The position numbers were made by a program, and so were the translations under genes. This document shows, piece by piece, positions 1 through 7,983 of a stretch of 12,714 nucleotides of DNA. The DNA is from Cypionkella sp. GTDB taxonomy: Bacteria > Pseudomonadota > Alphaproteobacteria > Rhodobacterales > Rhodobacteraceae. The notes under the pieces are model-generated. The model was not told the DNA's origin. It saw only the letters and a list, made by a program, of their open reading frames with translations, and did no database searches. The stretch lies in NCBI GenBank assembly GCA_018063485.1, contig JAGPBG010000020.1:1-12714 (forward strand), in the 5' to 3' direction. Every line of letters begins with the position of its first letter. Within the stretch, counting starts at the first letter, position 1.

Positions 1-2025
1 CTTGACGTTCACGAAATCCGAAAGATCGTTTTGCCGCACATCGCCATCGCTGGTCGCAAAGACGATTTGCAGATCGTTCCATTCTTCTTCGGGCGCATCC
101 ACGGGCATCAGGGCGGCAATGCTGATACCTTGCAAAATTGGCAGGATATTGACCATCGCCTTGCCCTTGGCCGTGCGGCCCGCCAGCGGCAGGCGCCAGG
201 TTTTCAGCTTGTACACCATGCCATCGGTGGTGAAAAACAGCAGGTTGGTGTGGGTGTTGGCGACGAAAAGCGTGGTGACCACATCATCCTCTTTCGTCGC
301 CATCGACGAAAGCCCCTTGCCGCCACGGTTTTGCGCGCGGAACTCGGCCAGATTGGTGCGCTTGATGTAACCGCCGCTCGTGATCGTGACGACCATATCC
401 TCGCGCTCGATCAGATCCTCGTCGTCCATGTCGCCGCCCCAATCGACGATTTCGGTGCGGCGTGGAACGGCGAAAGCGGATTTTACCTCGCGCAACTCGT
501 CCGAGATGATCGCCATGATACGGTCACGGCTGCCCAGAATTTCAAGGTAATCCTTGATCTTGGCGGCCAGTTCCTGCAACTCGTCGGTGACCTCTTTTAC
601 GCCCAAAGCGGTCAGGCGTTGCAGGCGGAGTTCCAGAATGGCGCGGGCCTGAATTTCGGACAGGTTATAGGTGCCATCTTCATTCACTGGATGAGAAGGG
701 TCGTCTATCAGCTTGATATAAGGGATAATATCCCCAGCGGGCCAGCGCCGGGTCATCAGCCGTTCACGCGCCTCGGAGGGGTCGGCAGAGGACCGGATCG
801 TCGCCACCACTTCATCGACGTTCGACACTGCCACGGCCAAACCGCAAAGGATATGGCTGCGTTCACGCGCTTTGCGCAATTCAAACGCGGTGCGGCGGGC
901 AACAACTTCTTCGCGGAAGGTGATGAAATGGCGCAGAAAATCGGCAAGCGTCAACTGTTCGGGTCGCCCACCATTCAGCGCCAGCATGTTGCACCCGAAC
1001 GAGGTTTGCATCGGGCTGAATCGGTAAAGCTGGTTCAGCACCACATCCGCCGTGGCATCGCGCTTCAACTCGATCACCACGCGCACGCCGATGCGGTCGG
1101 ATTCGTCTTGCACATGGGCAATGCCTTCGATGCGCTTGTCGCGCACGGCCTCGGCGATGATCTCGATCATGCGGGCCTTGTTGACCTGATAGGGCACCTC
1201 ATCAATGATGATCGCCCAGCGGTCCTTGCGGATTTCCTCGATGCGGGTTTTGGCGCGGATCACGACCGAGCCGCGCCCCTCCAGATAGGCTTTGCGCGCA
1301 CCAGAGCGGCCCAGAATCGTGGCACCGGTGGGGAAATCGGGGGCGGGGATGATCTCCATCAGCGCTTCCATGCTGATGTCGGGATTTTCGATCATCGCCA
1401 GCGTGCCGTCGATCACCTCGCCCAGATTGTGCGGCGGAATGTTTGTCGCCATGCCAACCGCAATACCGCCAGCACCATTGACCAACATATTGGGAAAGCG
1501 CGCGGGCAGAACCGTGGGTTCGCGGTCTTTGCCATCATAGTTGTCTTGAAAATCAACGGTTTCCTTGTCTATATCGGCAAGCAGAAAGGCCGCGGGCTTG
1601 TCCATCCGCACTTCGGTGTAGCGCATGGCCGCAGCGGTATCGCCGTCCATCGAGCCGAAATTGCCCTGACCATCCAACAGTTTCAGACTCATCGAAAACG
1701 GCTGCGCCATCCGAACCAGCGCGTCATAGATCGCGGAATCGCCGTGCGGGTGGTATTTCCCCATCGTATCGCCCACCGGGCGCGCCGATTTGCGATAGGG
1801 TTTGTCGTGGCTGTTGTTGGTCTCATGCATCGCAAAAAGGATGCGCCGATGCACCGGTTTCAGCCCGTCGCGCAGGTCAGGAATAGCGCGGCTGACGATC
1901 ACGCTCATCGCGTAATCGAGATAGGCGGTCTTCATCTCTTCCGCGATGTCAATCTGCGGCCCGTCATGCGCCATGCGCTGCGGTTTTTCGTCAAAGATTT
2001 CAGGGGTTTCCGGGGTATCTGTCAC
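1..2025 (-). CDS. gyrA: DNA gyrase subunit A (3' end outside window)
   Basis: This is the A subunit of DNA gyrase, the type II topoisomerase that introduces negative supercoils; it carries the DNA-cleaving tyrosine. The minus strand is open for 675 codons and leaves the window without a stop, so about 200 C-terminal residues are missing against the usual 850-920. Visible marks are [20 protein letters not shown] near residues 35-54, the catalytic tyrosine in AAMRYTE (Tyr136), and the GyrA-box QNRGGKG (about 565-571), which separates gyrase from topoisomerase IV ParC. The quinolone-determining positions are the unmutated Ser97 and Asp101 in HGDSAIYD. The start is a GTG, because an in-frame TAG lies 14 codons upstream and no ATG lies between; AAGG sits 9 nt before it. 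The last residues in the window ([16 protein letters not shown]) belong to the beta-pinwheel DNA-wrapping domain. The gene follows ocd after 91 nt on the same strand. Confidence 0.97.
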   Translation of the reverse strand, partial: MTDTPETPEIFDEKPQRMAHDGPQIDIAEEMKTAYLDYAMSVIVSRAIPDLRDGLKPVHRRILFAMHETNNSHDKPYRKSARPVGDTMGKYHPHGDSAIYDALVRMAQPFSMSLKLLDGQGNFGSMDGDTAAAMRYTEVRMDKPAAFLLADIDKETVDFQDNYDGKDREPTVLPARFPNMLVNGAGGIAVGMATNIPPHNLGEVIDGTLAMIENPDISMEALMEIIPAPDFPTGATILGRSGARKAYLEGRGSVVIRAKTRIEEIRKDRWAIIIDEVPYQVNKARMIEIIAEAVRDKRIEGIAHVQDESDRIGVRVVIELKRDATADVVLNQLYRFSPMQTSFGCNMLALNGGRPEQLTLADFLRHFITFREEVVARRTAFELRKARERSHILCGLAVAVSNVDEVVATIRSSADPSEARERLMTRRWPAGDIIPYIKLIDDPSHPVNEDGTYNLSEIQARAILELRLQRLTALGVKEVTDELQELAAKIKDYLEILGSRDRIMAIISDELREVKSAFAVPRRTEIVDWGGDMDDEDLIEREDMVVTITSGGYIKRTNLAEFRAQNRGGKGLSSMATKEDDVVTTLFVANTHTNLLFFTTDGMVYKLKTWRLPLAGRTAKGKAMVNILPILQGISIAALMPVDAPEEEWNDLQIVFATSDGDVRQNDLSDFVNVK

Positions 2026-2053
2026 GTGAAGCCGCCTTGCTGCCAAAAGCTAG

Positions 2054-2083
2054 ATATTGTTGGCACAGTCTTACACCATGCAA
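2054..2083 (-). promoter_or_regulatory. Possible gyrA promoter
   Basis: On the minus strand TTGCAT (2078-2083) is followed after 18 nt by CAATAT (2054-2059), about 29 nt upstream of the gyrA GTG. The -10 match is poor, so this is only a candidate. It is of interest because a transcript starting here would lack the upstream arm of the inverted repeat at 2031-2103. Confidence 0.3.
2060..2073. repeat. 14-bp direct repeat, left copy
   Basis: TTGGCACAGTCTTA here recurs exactly at 4103-4116 in the same orientation. The copies lie outside the two ends of the ocd-arginase gene pair, 35 nt upstream of the gyrA start and 13 nt upstream of the arginase start. Confidence 0.5.
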
Positions 2084-2116
2084 GGCTTGGTGTGCAAGGC
2101 GGCGGTCGGTTTTGGG

Positions 2117-3160
2117 CTATTGGGCGCGCAAAAGCATCCCGAACAAATCGCGCGGGTCATCGGGGTCGGCGATCATGTCAAGCTGAACGCAGAACCCGGT
2201 TTGCGCGAGTTTTGAGCGAACGTAGCGCAGGGCCGAGAAATCCTCGACCGCAAAGCCCACGGAATCAAAGAGCGTGATCTCGCGGGCATCCCGTCGCCCT
2301 GTGGCCTCACCGTTGATAACCTGCCAAAGTTCGGTCACCGGATGATCGGGGGCAAGTTGCTGGATTTCGCCCTCAATCCGGGTTTGTTCGGGGTATTCGA
2401 CAAAGATCGACGAGCGCAGCAGAATATCCTTGTGCAACTCGGTCTTGCCGGGGCAATCGCCGCCCACTGCGTTGATATGAACGCCCGCGCCGACCATATT
2501 GTCCGTCAGGATCGTCGCATATTGCTTGTCTGCCGTGACAGTGGTGATGATTTGTGCGCCCAACAGCGCCTCTTCAGGCGTTGCGCAGGCCACCACTTTC
2601 ACCCCTCGCCCCGCCAGATTGCGGGCGCATTTGGCAGTGGCCGCAGGATCAATATCGTAAAGTCGCACCTCAGTAAGCCCGCAGATCGCCTTGAACCCAA
2701 GCGCCTGAAATTCGGCCTGCGCGCCGTTGCCGATCAGGGCCATGGTGGTGGCTCCCTTCGGGGCCAGCCACTTGGCAGCCATCGCCGAAGTCGCCGCCGT
2801 GCGCAGGGCCGTAAGAATAGTCATTTCAGAAAGCAGCACCGGATATCCCGTGGCCACATCCGCCAAAAGTCCAAAAGCCGTAACGGTTTGCAAGCCTTGC
2901 TTCATGTTGCTTGGATGGCCGTTCACATATTTGAATCCATAGGTTTCGCCATCAGACGTGGGCATCAACTCGATCACACCCACATCGGAATGGCTGGCCA
3001 CGCGCGGGGTTTTGTCAAACAGCGGCCAGCGTTTGAAATCGGCCTCGATCTCGGCAGCAAGGTCTGCCAGCACGCGCTCGACTCCCAGATGCAGCACCAG
3101 CTTCATCATGTTTTCTACAGAAACGAAGGGCACATAAGCCTGTTTTGAAGGGGTGTTCAT
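2117..3160 (-). CDS. ocd: Ornithine cyclodeaminase
   Basis: Converts L-ornithine to L-proline and ammonia using a tightly bound NAD(H). At 347 residues it has the normal length of the bacterial ornithine cyclodeaminase / mu-crystallin family. The dinucleotide-binding loop is LIGNGAQAEF (142-151). Residues matching the Pseudomonas putida enzyme's active site are Glu64 in VIELMP, Lys77 in GFKYVNGHP, Arg120 in TALRTAA, and the catalytic Asp235 in NAVGGDCPGKTEL. The C-terminal signature FDSVGFAVEDFSALRYV (298-314) is intact. These details favour true cyclodeaminase over the alanine dehydrogenase or ketimine reductase branches. The start lies 6 nt after the arginase stop and has no good ribosome binding site of its own (a GGAG lies 14 nt upstream, inside the arginase end), so it is probably translationally coupled. 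The pair forms a complete arginine-to-proline route. Confidence 0.94.
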   Translation of the reverse strand: MNTPSKQAYVPFVSVENMMKLVLHLGVERVLADLAAEIEADFKRWPLFDKTPRVASHSDVGVIELMPTSDGETYGFKYVNGHPSNMKQGLQTVTAFGLLADVATGYPVLLSEMTILTALRTAATSAMAAKWLAPKGATTMALIGNGAQAEFQALGFKAICGLTEVRLYDIDPAATAKCARNLAGRGVKVVACATPEEALLGAQIITTVTADKQYATILTDNMVGAGVHINAVGGDCPGKTELHKDILLRSSIFVEYPEQTRIEGEIQQLAPDHPVTELWQVINGEATGRRDAREITLFDSVGFAVEDFSALRYVRSKLAQTGFCVQLDMIADPDDPRDLFGMLLRAQ

Positions 3161-3166
3161 GGTGGT

Positions 3167-4090
3167 TCAATAACTCCGTGTCGGGCGGTCAAAAACTTTG
3201 CGGCCCATCAGGGAGCCGACCAGTTCCACCATCAGTTTTGCGGTGCGCCCGCGTTCATCCAGGAATGGGTTCAACTCAACCAGATCCAGTGAGGTGACCA
3301 GTTTGCTTTCATGCAAAAGCTCCATCACCAGATGGGCCTCGCGAAAGGTGATACCGCCGGGAACCGTGGTGCCAACAGCGGGGGCGATTGAGGGGTCAAG
3401 AAAATCGACATCAAGACTGACATGCAACATCCCGCCCGCGCTTCGAACCTGATCGAGGAACTCGCGCAAGGGGGCAACGATGCCGCGCTCATCAAGCACC
3501 CGCATGTCGTTGATCGCGAGATCATGTTTGAGCAGTGAGGCGTGCTCGGCCGGATCAACCGAGCGGATGCCGTAAAGGCAGATGCGCTCGGCGGGGATCG
3601 GGGCCGGGAAGGGGGGGAAGGGCTCGAACCCCTCACGCCCGGCGATATAGGCCACCGGAGTGCCGTGCAGATTGCCGGAGGTGGTGGTCAGCGGCGTATG
3701 GAAATCAGAATGGGCATCGAGCCAGAGCAGGAACAAGGGCCGCCCTGAACGTGCCGCAAAGGCCGCGGCCCCGGAAACCGACCCCATCGCAAGACTATGA
3801 TCGCCGCCCAGAATGATCGGCAGGCCGCCATCCGACAGCGCATCATCCACCTTATCAGCCAACACCTCGGTCCAACCCAGAACCGCAGGTAGTTGATCCA
3901 CGGCTGGATTGGCGCAGATCACGTCTTGCAATTGGGGCAGCGCCATATCGCCCCAATCCTCCACCCCATGCCCCAGATCGCGGATGCTGGCGGCAATTCC
4001 GGCCACCCGATAGGCGGTTGGCCCCATCACGCATCCGGCGCGGCGTTGGCCTTCATCAATCGGCGCGCCGATCAGGATTGTTTTGGACAT
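3167..4090 (-). CDS. rocF: Arginase
   Basis: Hydrolyses L-arginine to L-ornithine and urea in the cytoplasm with a dinuclear manganese centre. All six expected metal ligands are visible: His98 in GGDHS, Asp125, His127 and Asp129 in DAHSDFH, and Asp227 and Asp229 in SLDVDFLDP. SGNLHG (138-143) and the late DLVELNP (269-275, with Glu272) are also typical of arginase rather than agmatinase. The length of 307 aa is normal. The ATG has a strong binding site, AGGAG seven nt upstream. It is the first gene of an operon with ocd and is transcribed away from an Lrp-type regulator. Arginase and ocd with a nearby Lrp-type gene is a known arrangement in alphaproteobacteria such as Agrobacterium and Brucella, where the genes are sometimes called arcA and arcB; the rocF name is by analogy. 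Confidence 0.94.
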   Translation of the reverse strand: MSKTILIGAPIDEGQRRAGCVMGPTAYRVAGIAASIRDLGHGVEDWGDMALPQLQDVICANPAVDQLPAVLGWTEVLADKVDDALSDGGLPIILGGDHSLAMGSVSGAAAFAARSGRPLFLLWLDAHSDFHTPLTTTSGNLHGTPVAYIAGREGFEPFPPFPAPIPAERICLYGIRSVDPAEHASLLKHDLAINDMRVLDERGIVAPLREFLDQVRSAGGMLHVSLDVDFLDPSIAPAVGTTVPGGITFREAHLVMELLHESKLVTSLDLVELNPFLDERGRTAKLMVELVGSLMGRKVFDRPTRSY

Positions 4091-4102
4091 GGATGATCTC
4101 CT

Positions 4103-4116
4103 TTGGCACAGTCTTA
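4103..4116. repeat. 14-bp direct repeat, right copy
   Basis: Second exact copy of TTGGCACAGTCTTA (first at 2060-2073). It lies in the 5' untranslated region of arginase, directly before its ribosome binding site. Confidence 0.5.
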
Positions 4117-4132
4117 TTGCAGCTTGTGGAAG

Positions 4133-4164
4133 ATCATAGCGGCATTTATGACATTATGCGTAAT
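4133..4164. promoter_or_regulatory. Arginase promoter with overlapping Lrp-type dyad
   Basis: The 104-nt gap between divergent arginase and the Lrp-type gene holds ATTATGCGTAAT (4153-4164), a 12-bp dyad matching its own reverse complement at 10 of 12 positions. On the minus strand a good -10, TATGAT, lies at 4133-4138; the -35 that would be 17 nt upstream (4156-4161, ACGCAT) is poor and sits inside the dyad. A weak -35 covered by a dyad is what an activator-dependent promoter looks like. The dyad is also 30 nt upstream of the regulator gene, so it could serve autoregulation. Binding by this particular protein is inferred. Confidence 0.45.
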
Positions 4165-4194
4165 CCATTTTCCAAAACGTCAGGATGAATGATC

Positions 4195-4629
4195 ATGTTG
4201 GACGAAGTTGATCAGCGCCTGATTGCCGAGTTGCGCCGCGATGGCCGGGCGGCGCTGTCCGATCTGGCTGATCGGTTGGGTCTCAGCCGTGCCACAGTGC
4301 GCACAAGGATGGAGCGGCTGACCCTGCGCGGCGATATCGCGGGCTTTACGGTTCTGACGCGGGCGGATGTGTCGGATGCCCCGGTGCGCGGCTTGATGAT
4401 GATCGGGATCGAGGGCAGGGGCGGCGAAAAGGTGATGGCACGGCTGGCCGGCCTGCCTGCGGTGATGGCGGTGCATTCGACCATTGGCAAATGGGATCTG
4501 ATTGCGGAACTGTCGGCGCAAACGCTTGTTGAACTGGATGAGGTGATTCTGCGCATCCGCAATATCGACGGGGTGACCACGTCGGAGACCAATCTCTTGC
4601 TGTCAACACGCAGGGCAGGGCGGCGTTAA
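4195..4629 (+). CDS. Lrp/AsnC-family regulator, probably of arginine/ornithine catabolism
   Basis: A 144-residue feast/famine transcription factor. The N-terminal helix-turn-helix spans about residues 4-46 (LDEVDQRLIAELRRDGRAAL, then LADRLGLSRATVRTRMERL) and the ligand-binding, oligomer-forming RAM domain about 64-138, with the typical TIGKWDLIAEL strand-turn at 96-106. An ATG at 4189 adds two residues, but the AGGA at 4182-4185 is only 3 nt from it and 9 nt from the ATG at 4195, so the latter is preferred. It is divergent from arginase-ocd, and in this family such neighbours are usually the target; known relatives sense the amino acid being degraded. It likely activates arginase-ocd in response to arginine or ornithine. 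Its stop shares TTAA with the convergent hydratase gene. Confidence 0.9.
   Translation: MLDEVDQRLIAELRRDGRAALSDLADRLGLSRATVRTRMERLTLRGDIAGFTVLTRADVSDAPVRGLMMIGIEGRGGEKVMARLAGLPAVMAVHSTIGKWDLIAELSAQTLVELDEVILRIRNIDGVTTSETNLLLSTRRAGRR
4626..4629. other. Shared TTAA stop of two convergent genes
   Basis: TTAA supplies TAA at 4627-4629 for the plus-strand regulator and TAA (complement of 4626-4628) for the minus-strand hydratase. The genes overlap tail to tail by four bases, leaving no room for an intergenic terminator, so transcripts from both sides must run into the opposite gene. Confidence 0.95.
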
Positions 4630-5402
4630 CTGCCGCGAAACTTGGCCGCGCGTTTTTCCAGAAAGGCTGCAACGCCTTCGCGGAAATCCTGCGAGGCGCC
4701 GCATTCGCCTTGCAAACGCGCCTCCAGGGCCAATTGCGCAGACAAATCATTGTCAAAACTGGCCCGCATCGCGGTTTTTACGCCGCGATAGGCGCGAGTT
4801 GGCCCCGATGCCAAGGCTTTGGCCCGCGTCTGCCAATGCGTTTCAAACTCGGCATCGGCGACACATTCGTAAATCATGCCCCATTCTGCCGCTTGTCGGG
4901 CCGAAACCTTGTCGGCGAACAGCACCGCCCCCATTGCGCGCGCCATGCCGATCTGTCGCGGCAACCAATAGCTGCCGCCTGCATCGGGAACCAACCCGAT
5001 CCGGGTGAAAGCCTGAATGAAGCTGGCCGATTCCGTGGCAATCACCACATCAGCGGCCAGCGCGAGGTTCGCCCCGGCCCCCGCCGCCGCACCGTTCACC
5101 GCCGCAATCGTCGGAATCGGGCTTTCGGTGATGGCGGTCAAAAGCGGCACATATTCCTCGTTCAGCGTGGCCTCCAGATCGAGTTTCGCCAACGGCCCCG
5201 CATCCATCAGATCCTGGCCCGAACAAAACGCGCGGCCATGCCCGGTGATGACCAGCACCCGCGCCTCGGCCGTGGCCCGCAGCACCGCCGTCAGCATCTC
5301 GGCGCGCAGGCGGCTCGAAAGCGCGTTCATCACCTCGGGCCGGTTCAGGCCGATCAGCGCCACGCCCTCGGTCATTTGATATGTGATCGTGTCGAAATCC
5401 AT
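4626..5402 (-). CDS. paaG: Enoyl-CoA hydratase/isomerase family protein, PaaG-like
   Basis: A 258-residue crotonase-fold enzyme. The oxyanion-hole segments are GRAFCSGQDL (56-65) and AVNGAAAGAGANLAL (101-115). The second catalytic position is Asp140 in GLVPDAGGSYWLPR, where classical hydratases carry Glu; GQDL together with PDAGG is the pattern of PaaG, 1,2-epoxyphenylacetyl-CoA isomerase, which forms the oxepin ring in aerobic phenylacetate degradation and also moves double bonds in related CoA esters. Related crotonases share parts of the pattern, so the exact substrate is uncertain. An ATG 8 codons upstream (5426) is in frame but has no binding site, whereas the ATG at 5402 has a run of five G just upstream, so the shorter start is chosen. 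No other paa gene is in the window. It lies 63 nt after ccmH on the same strand with no terminator seen, so it probably shares the ccm transcript. Confidence 0.85.
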   Translation of the reverse strand: MDFDTITYQMTEGVALIGLNRPEVMNALSSRLRAEMLTAVLRATAEARVLVITGHGRAFCSGQDLMDAGPLAKLDLEATLNEEYVPLLTAITESPIPTIAAVNGAAAGAGANLALAADVVIATESASFIQAFTRIGLVPDAGGSYWLPRQIGMARAMGAVLFADKVSARQAAEWGMIYECVADAEFETHWQTRAKALASGPTRAYRGVKTAMRASFDNDLSAQLALEARLQGECGASQDFREGVAAFLEKRAAKFRGS

Positions 5403-5465
5403 CGCCGCCCCCTGTATTTTGCCCATCTTAGCGCGGGTGGGGCAGGGCGAAAGCGCGACCTTGCG

Positions 5466-5909
5466 TTACTTCTCGATCAGTTCGGCCAGCCGCGCCTGAT
5501 CCGCCTTGCTCAATGGTGTTGCTGGTTCGGGTGTCTTGCGGCGCAGGGTGGTAAAAGCAATCGCACCGCCCAAAAGCAGCATCGCAGGCCCCGCCAGCCA
5601 CAGGATCAGCCCCGACCCATTGCTGCGCGGTTTGAACAGCACGAACTCGCCGTAGCGGTTCACGATGTAATCCACCACCTGCTCATCACTGTCGCCAGCA
5701 ACCAGCCGTTCGCGCACCGCCAGCCGCAAATCGCGGCTGATCGGCGCGCCGGAATCGTCGATATTCTCGCCCTGACAGACCGGACAGCGCAAATCGCGGC
5801 TGATCACCCGCGCCCGCGCTTCAAGCGCCGGGTCTGACAGCATCTCATCGGGCTGCACCGCAAGGGCAGGGGTGGCAATCAACAGCAGGGCAAACAGAAC
5901 GGCGCGCAT
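5466..5909 (-). CDS. ccmH: Cytochrome c maturation protein CcmH (Ccl2/CycL)
   Basis: A membrane-anchored periplasmic thiol protein of System I cytochrome c biogenesis, which reduces the CxxC of apocytochrome c for haem attachment by CcmF. From the ATG at 5909 it has 147 residues: a signal peptide (about 1-17, ending ATPALA), the family motif LRCPVCQ with redox Cys42 and Cys45, the three-helix domain to about residue 95, and one transmembrane segment (about 101-121). The short length is the single-domain type seen in alphaproteobacteria, without the TPR domain that E. coli CcmH carries (CycH/CcmI elsewhere). The frame is open 19 codons further upstream, but that extension overlaps ccmF and spoils the signal peptide. 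The start is 4 nt after the ccmF stop, so translation is probably coupled. Confidence 0.96.
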   Translation of the reverse strand: MRAVLFALLLIATPALAVQPDEMLSDPALEARARVISRDLRCPVCQGENIDDSGAPISRDLRLAVRERLVAGDSDEQVVDYIVNRYGEFVLFKPRSNGSGLILWLAGPAMLLLGGAIAFTTLRRKTPEPATPLSKADQARLAELIEK

Positions 5910-5913
5910 CGCG

Positions 5914-7890
5914 CTATTCCGCCGGGGCGACATTGGCCGCCACTGGTTTGCGCGCACCCGCCGCAATGCGGTAGCGGCGATCCGAAAGGCTGAGCAAGCC
6001 GCCCAATGCCATCAGCATCGCGCCGCCCCAGATCCAATCGGCAAAGGGTTTGATATAGCCGCGCACGGCGAAACCGCCGCCATCTTGCGGATCTCCGATC
6101 ACCAGATAGAGATCGCGAAACAGGCCCTGATCAATCGCAGCTTCGGTCGTTGGCATCCCCGCCACCGGATAAAACCGCTTTTCGGGATGCAGCGTGGTCA
6201 GTACTACCCCGCCTTTGGACACCACCATTTCCGCAACGGAAGTGCGGTAATTCGGGCCTTCACCCTCGGAAACCGAAGCAAGCCTAATCTCATATTGGCC
6301 AAGCTGATAGCTTTCGCCAACCCTGATCACCCGAATATCTTCGGTCACCCAAGCCGTCATTGCGGCCACGGCAAACACCGTGACGCCAAGACCGGAATGG
6401 GCCACGGCCTTGCCCCAATCGGCGCGCGGCAAGCGTGCAAGCCGACCGATCCGCGCCGAAATCTCGCCGCGCCCAGAGCGTTGCCACAGATCAACACCTG
6501 CGCCCAGCACCACCCACAGCCCCAAAGCCGCGCCGACAGGCCCAATCGCCGAACGCCCGCTTTGCAGCGCAAAGACCAACGCCAACAAGGCCACCGCCAA
6601 CATCGCCACCGGAGCCAAGCGCCGCGCGACTCGCCCGGCCTCGGCCCGCTTCCATGGCAACATCGCCCCAAAGGGTAACAGCAACGCCAAACCCACCATG
6701 AACGGCGTGAAGGCCGCGTTGAAAAACGGCTCGCCCACGCTCAGCTTTCGGTTCCACAGCAGTTCGGCCACCAGGGGCCAGATGGTGCCGACAAACACCA
6801 CCAGCGCCGCAACCGCCAGCAGCAGGTTGTTGACCACCAACGCGGTTTCCCGGCTGACCATGCCAAACACGCCCCGCGCCTCCAGCGCTCCCGCCCGCAG
6901 CGCAAACAGCATCAAAGCGCCGCCCATGAACACGGCCAAAATCATCAGGATGAACACGCCGCGCTCGGGATCATTGGCAAAGGCATGCACCGAGGTGATC
7001 ACGCCCGAGCGCACGATAAAGGTGCCGATCAGCGAAAAGCCAAAGGCCAGAATCGCCAGCAGGATCGTCCACGCCTTCAGGCTTTCGCGCTTTTCCACAA
7101 CGATCGCCGAATGCAGCAAGGCGGTGGCCAGCAGCCAGGGCATGAAGGAGGCGTTCTCAACCGGATCCCAGAACCAGAACCCGCCCCAGCCCAATTCGTA
7201 ATAGGCCCACCACGATCCCAAGGCGATGCCGATGGTCAGGAAAATCCACGCAGCCAGCGTCCAGGGCCGCACCCAGCGCGCCCAGGCAGCATCAATCCGC
7301 CCTTCCAACAGGGCCGCGACGGCAAAGGAAAAGCTCATCGAAAGGCCAACATAGCCCAGGTAAAGGAAGGGGGGATGAAAGGCCAAACCGGGGTCTTGCA
7401 GCAAGGGGTTCAGATCATTGCCATTCATCGGCGGCACTTCGAGGCGCAAAAAAGGGTTCGAGGTGAACAGCATGAAGGCCAGAAAGGCCACACCAATCGC
7501 GCCCTGCACCGACAAGACCCGTGCTTTCAGTGAGGGGGGCAGATTGTCCCCAAACCATACCGCACAAGCGCCAAAGCCCGACAGCGCCAGCACCCACAAG
7601 AGCAGCGATCCTTCATGGTTGCCCCAAACCCCGGCAAACTTGTAAAGCACCGGCTTGTCGGTATGCGAATTCAGCACCACCAGACGCAGGGAAAAGTCTG
7701 AAACCACAAAGGCATAGGTCAAGGCGGCAAAGGAAAACCCGATCAGCAGGAATTGCACAATCGCCGCCGGGTCGGCCAGCGCCATTAGCCGGGCATCCCG
7801 CCTTTGCGCGCCGATCATCGGGATGATCATCTGCACCAGCGCAACGGCAAAGGCCAATACAAGCGCAAAATGTCCAAGCTCGACAATCAT
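5914..7890 (-). CDS. ccmF: Cytochrome c haem lyase subunit CcmF
   Basis: Integral membrane core of the System I haem lyase that takes haem from holo-CcmE and joins it to apocytochrome c. The 658 residues are full length with many hydrophobic segments. The tryptophan-rich periplasmic WWD motif is at about 235-246 (WGGFWFWDPVEN). Histidines align by position with the four known haem-ligand histidines of E. coli CcmF: His172 in AFHPP, His260 in TALLHS, His302 in VITSVHAF and His498 in VAHSG. The start has AGGAG six nt upstream. ccmF leads the ccmF-ccmH(-paaG-like) operon. ccmE, often directly upstream in Rhodobacterales, is not here; ilvN is, so the other ccm genes must lie elsewhere. Confidence 0.97.
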   Translation of the reverse strand: MIVELGHFALVLAFAVALVQMIIPMIGAQRRDARLMALADPAAIVQFLLIGFSFAALTYAFVVSDFSLRLVVLNSHTDKPVLYKFAGVWGNHEGSLLLWVLALSGFGACAVWFGDNLPPSLKARVLSVQGAIGVAFLAFMLFTSNPFLRLEVPPMNGNDLNPLLQDPGLAFHPPFLYLGYVGLSMSFSFAVAALLEGRIDAAWARWVRPWTLAAWIFLTIGIALGSWWAYYELGWGGFWFWDPVENASFMPWLLATALLHSAIVVEKRESLKAWTILLAILAFGFSLIGTFIVRSGVITSVHAFANDPERGVFILMILAVFMGGALMLFALRAGALEARGVFGMVSRETALVVNNLLLAVAALVVFVGTIWPLVAELLWNRKLSVGEPFFNAAFTPFMVGLALLLPFGAMLPWKRAEAGRVARRLAPVAMLAVALLALVFALQSGRSAIGPVGAALGLWVVLGAGVDLWQRSGRGEISARIGRLARLPRADWGKAVAHSGLGVTVFAVAAMTAWVTEDIRVIRVGESYQLGQYEIRLASVSEGEGPNYRTSVAEMVVSKGGVVLTTLHPEKRFYPVAGMPTTEAAIDQGLFRDLYLVIGDPQDGGGFAVRGYIKPFADWIWGGAMLMALGGLLSLSDRRYRIAAGARKPVAANVAPAE

Positions 7891-7918
7891 CGGCGTCTCC
7901 TGTTTTCGCCCCGCACTC

Positions 7919-7950
7919 TAGGCCAGAAGCGCGCCGTTTCCAATGGCCTA
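7919..7950. repeat. 7-bp inverted repeat between ilvN and ccmF
   Basis: TAGGCCA (7919-7925) and TGGCCTA (7944-7950) are perfect inverted arms 18 nt apart in the 93-nt ilvN-ccmF spacer. No T-run follows on either strand, so it is not a standard terminator. It may be an operator or RNA hairpin in the ccmF leader, or chance. Confidence 0.3.
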
Positions 7951-7983
7951 CGCGGGATTGTCGCGCAAAGGTGTTCCGGCCGC

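Larger units (their letters stand above)
2031..2103. repeat. 10-bp perfect inverted repeat in ocd-gyrA spacer
   Basis: GCCGCCTTGC at 2031-2040 is the exact reverse complement of GCAAGGCGGC at 2094-2103, with 53 nt between. In minus-strand RNA the downstream arm (2040-2031) contains the AAGG that serves as the gyrA ribosome binding site. In RNA reading through from ocd the two arms could pair and cover that site. No U-tract follows, so it is not an intrinsic terminator. Confidence 0.55.

Noticed and set aside
1..2025. Topoisomerase IV subunit ParC instead of GyrA
   Set aside because: The QNRGGKG GyrA-box and the NFGSMDGD sequence before the catalytic Tyr are gyrase features.
31..2277. A 748-codon plus-strand open frame
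   Set aside because: It is antisense to gyrA, whose minus-strand translation shows the catalytic Tyr, the quinolone region and the GyrA-box. The plus-strand product is rich in His/Arg/Ala with no family resemblance, a typical shadow in GC-rich DNA.
5910..5966. Longer CcmH starting 19 codons upstream
   Set aside because: It would overlap ccmF by about 50 nt and put charged residues before the signal peptide; the ATG at 5909 gives a clean signal sequence.
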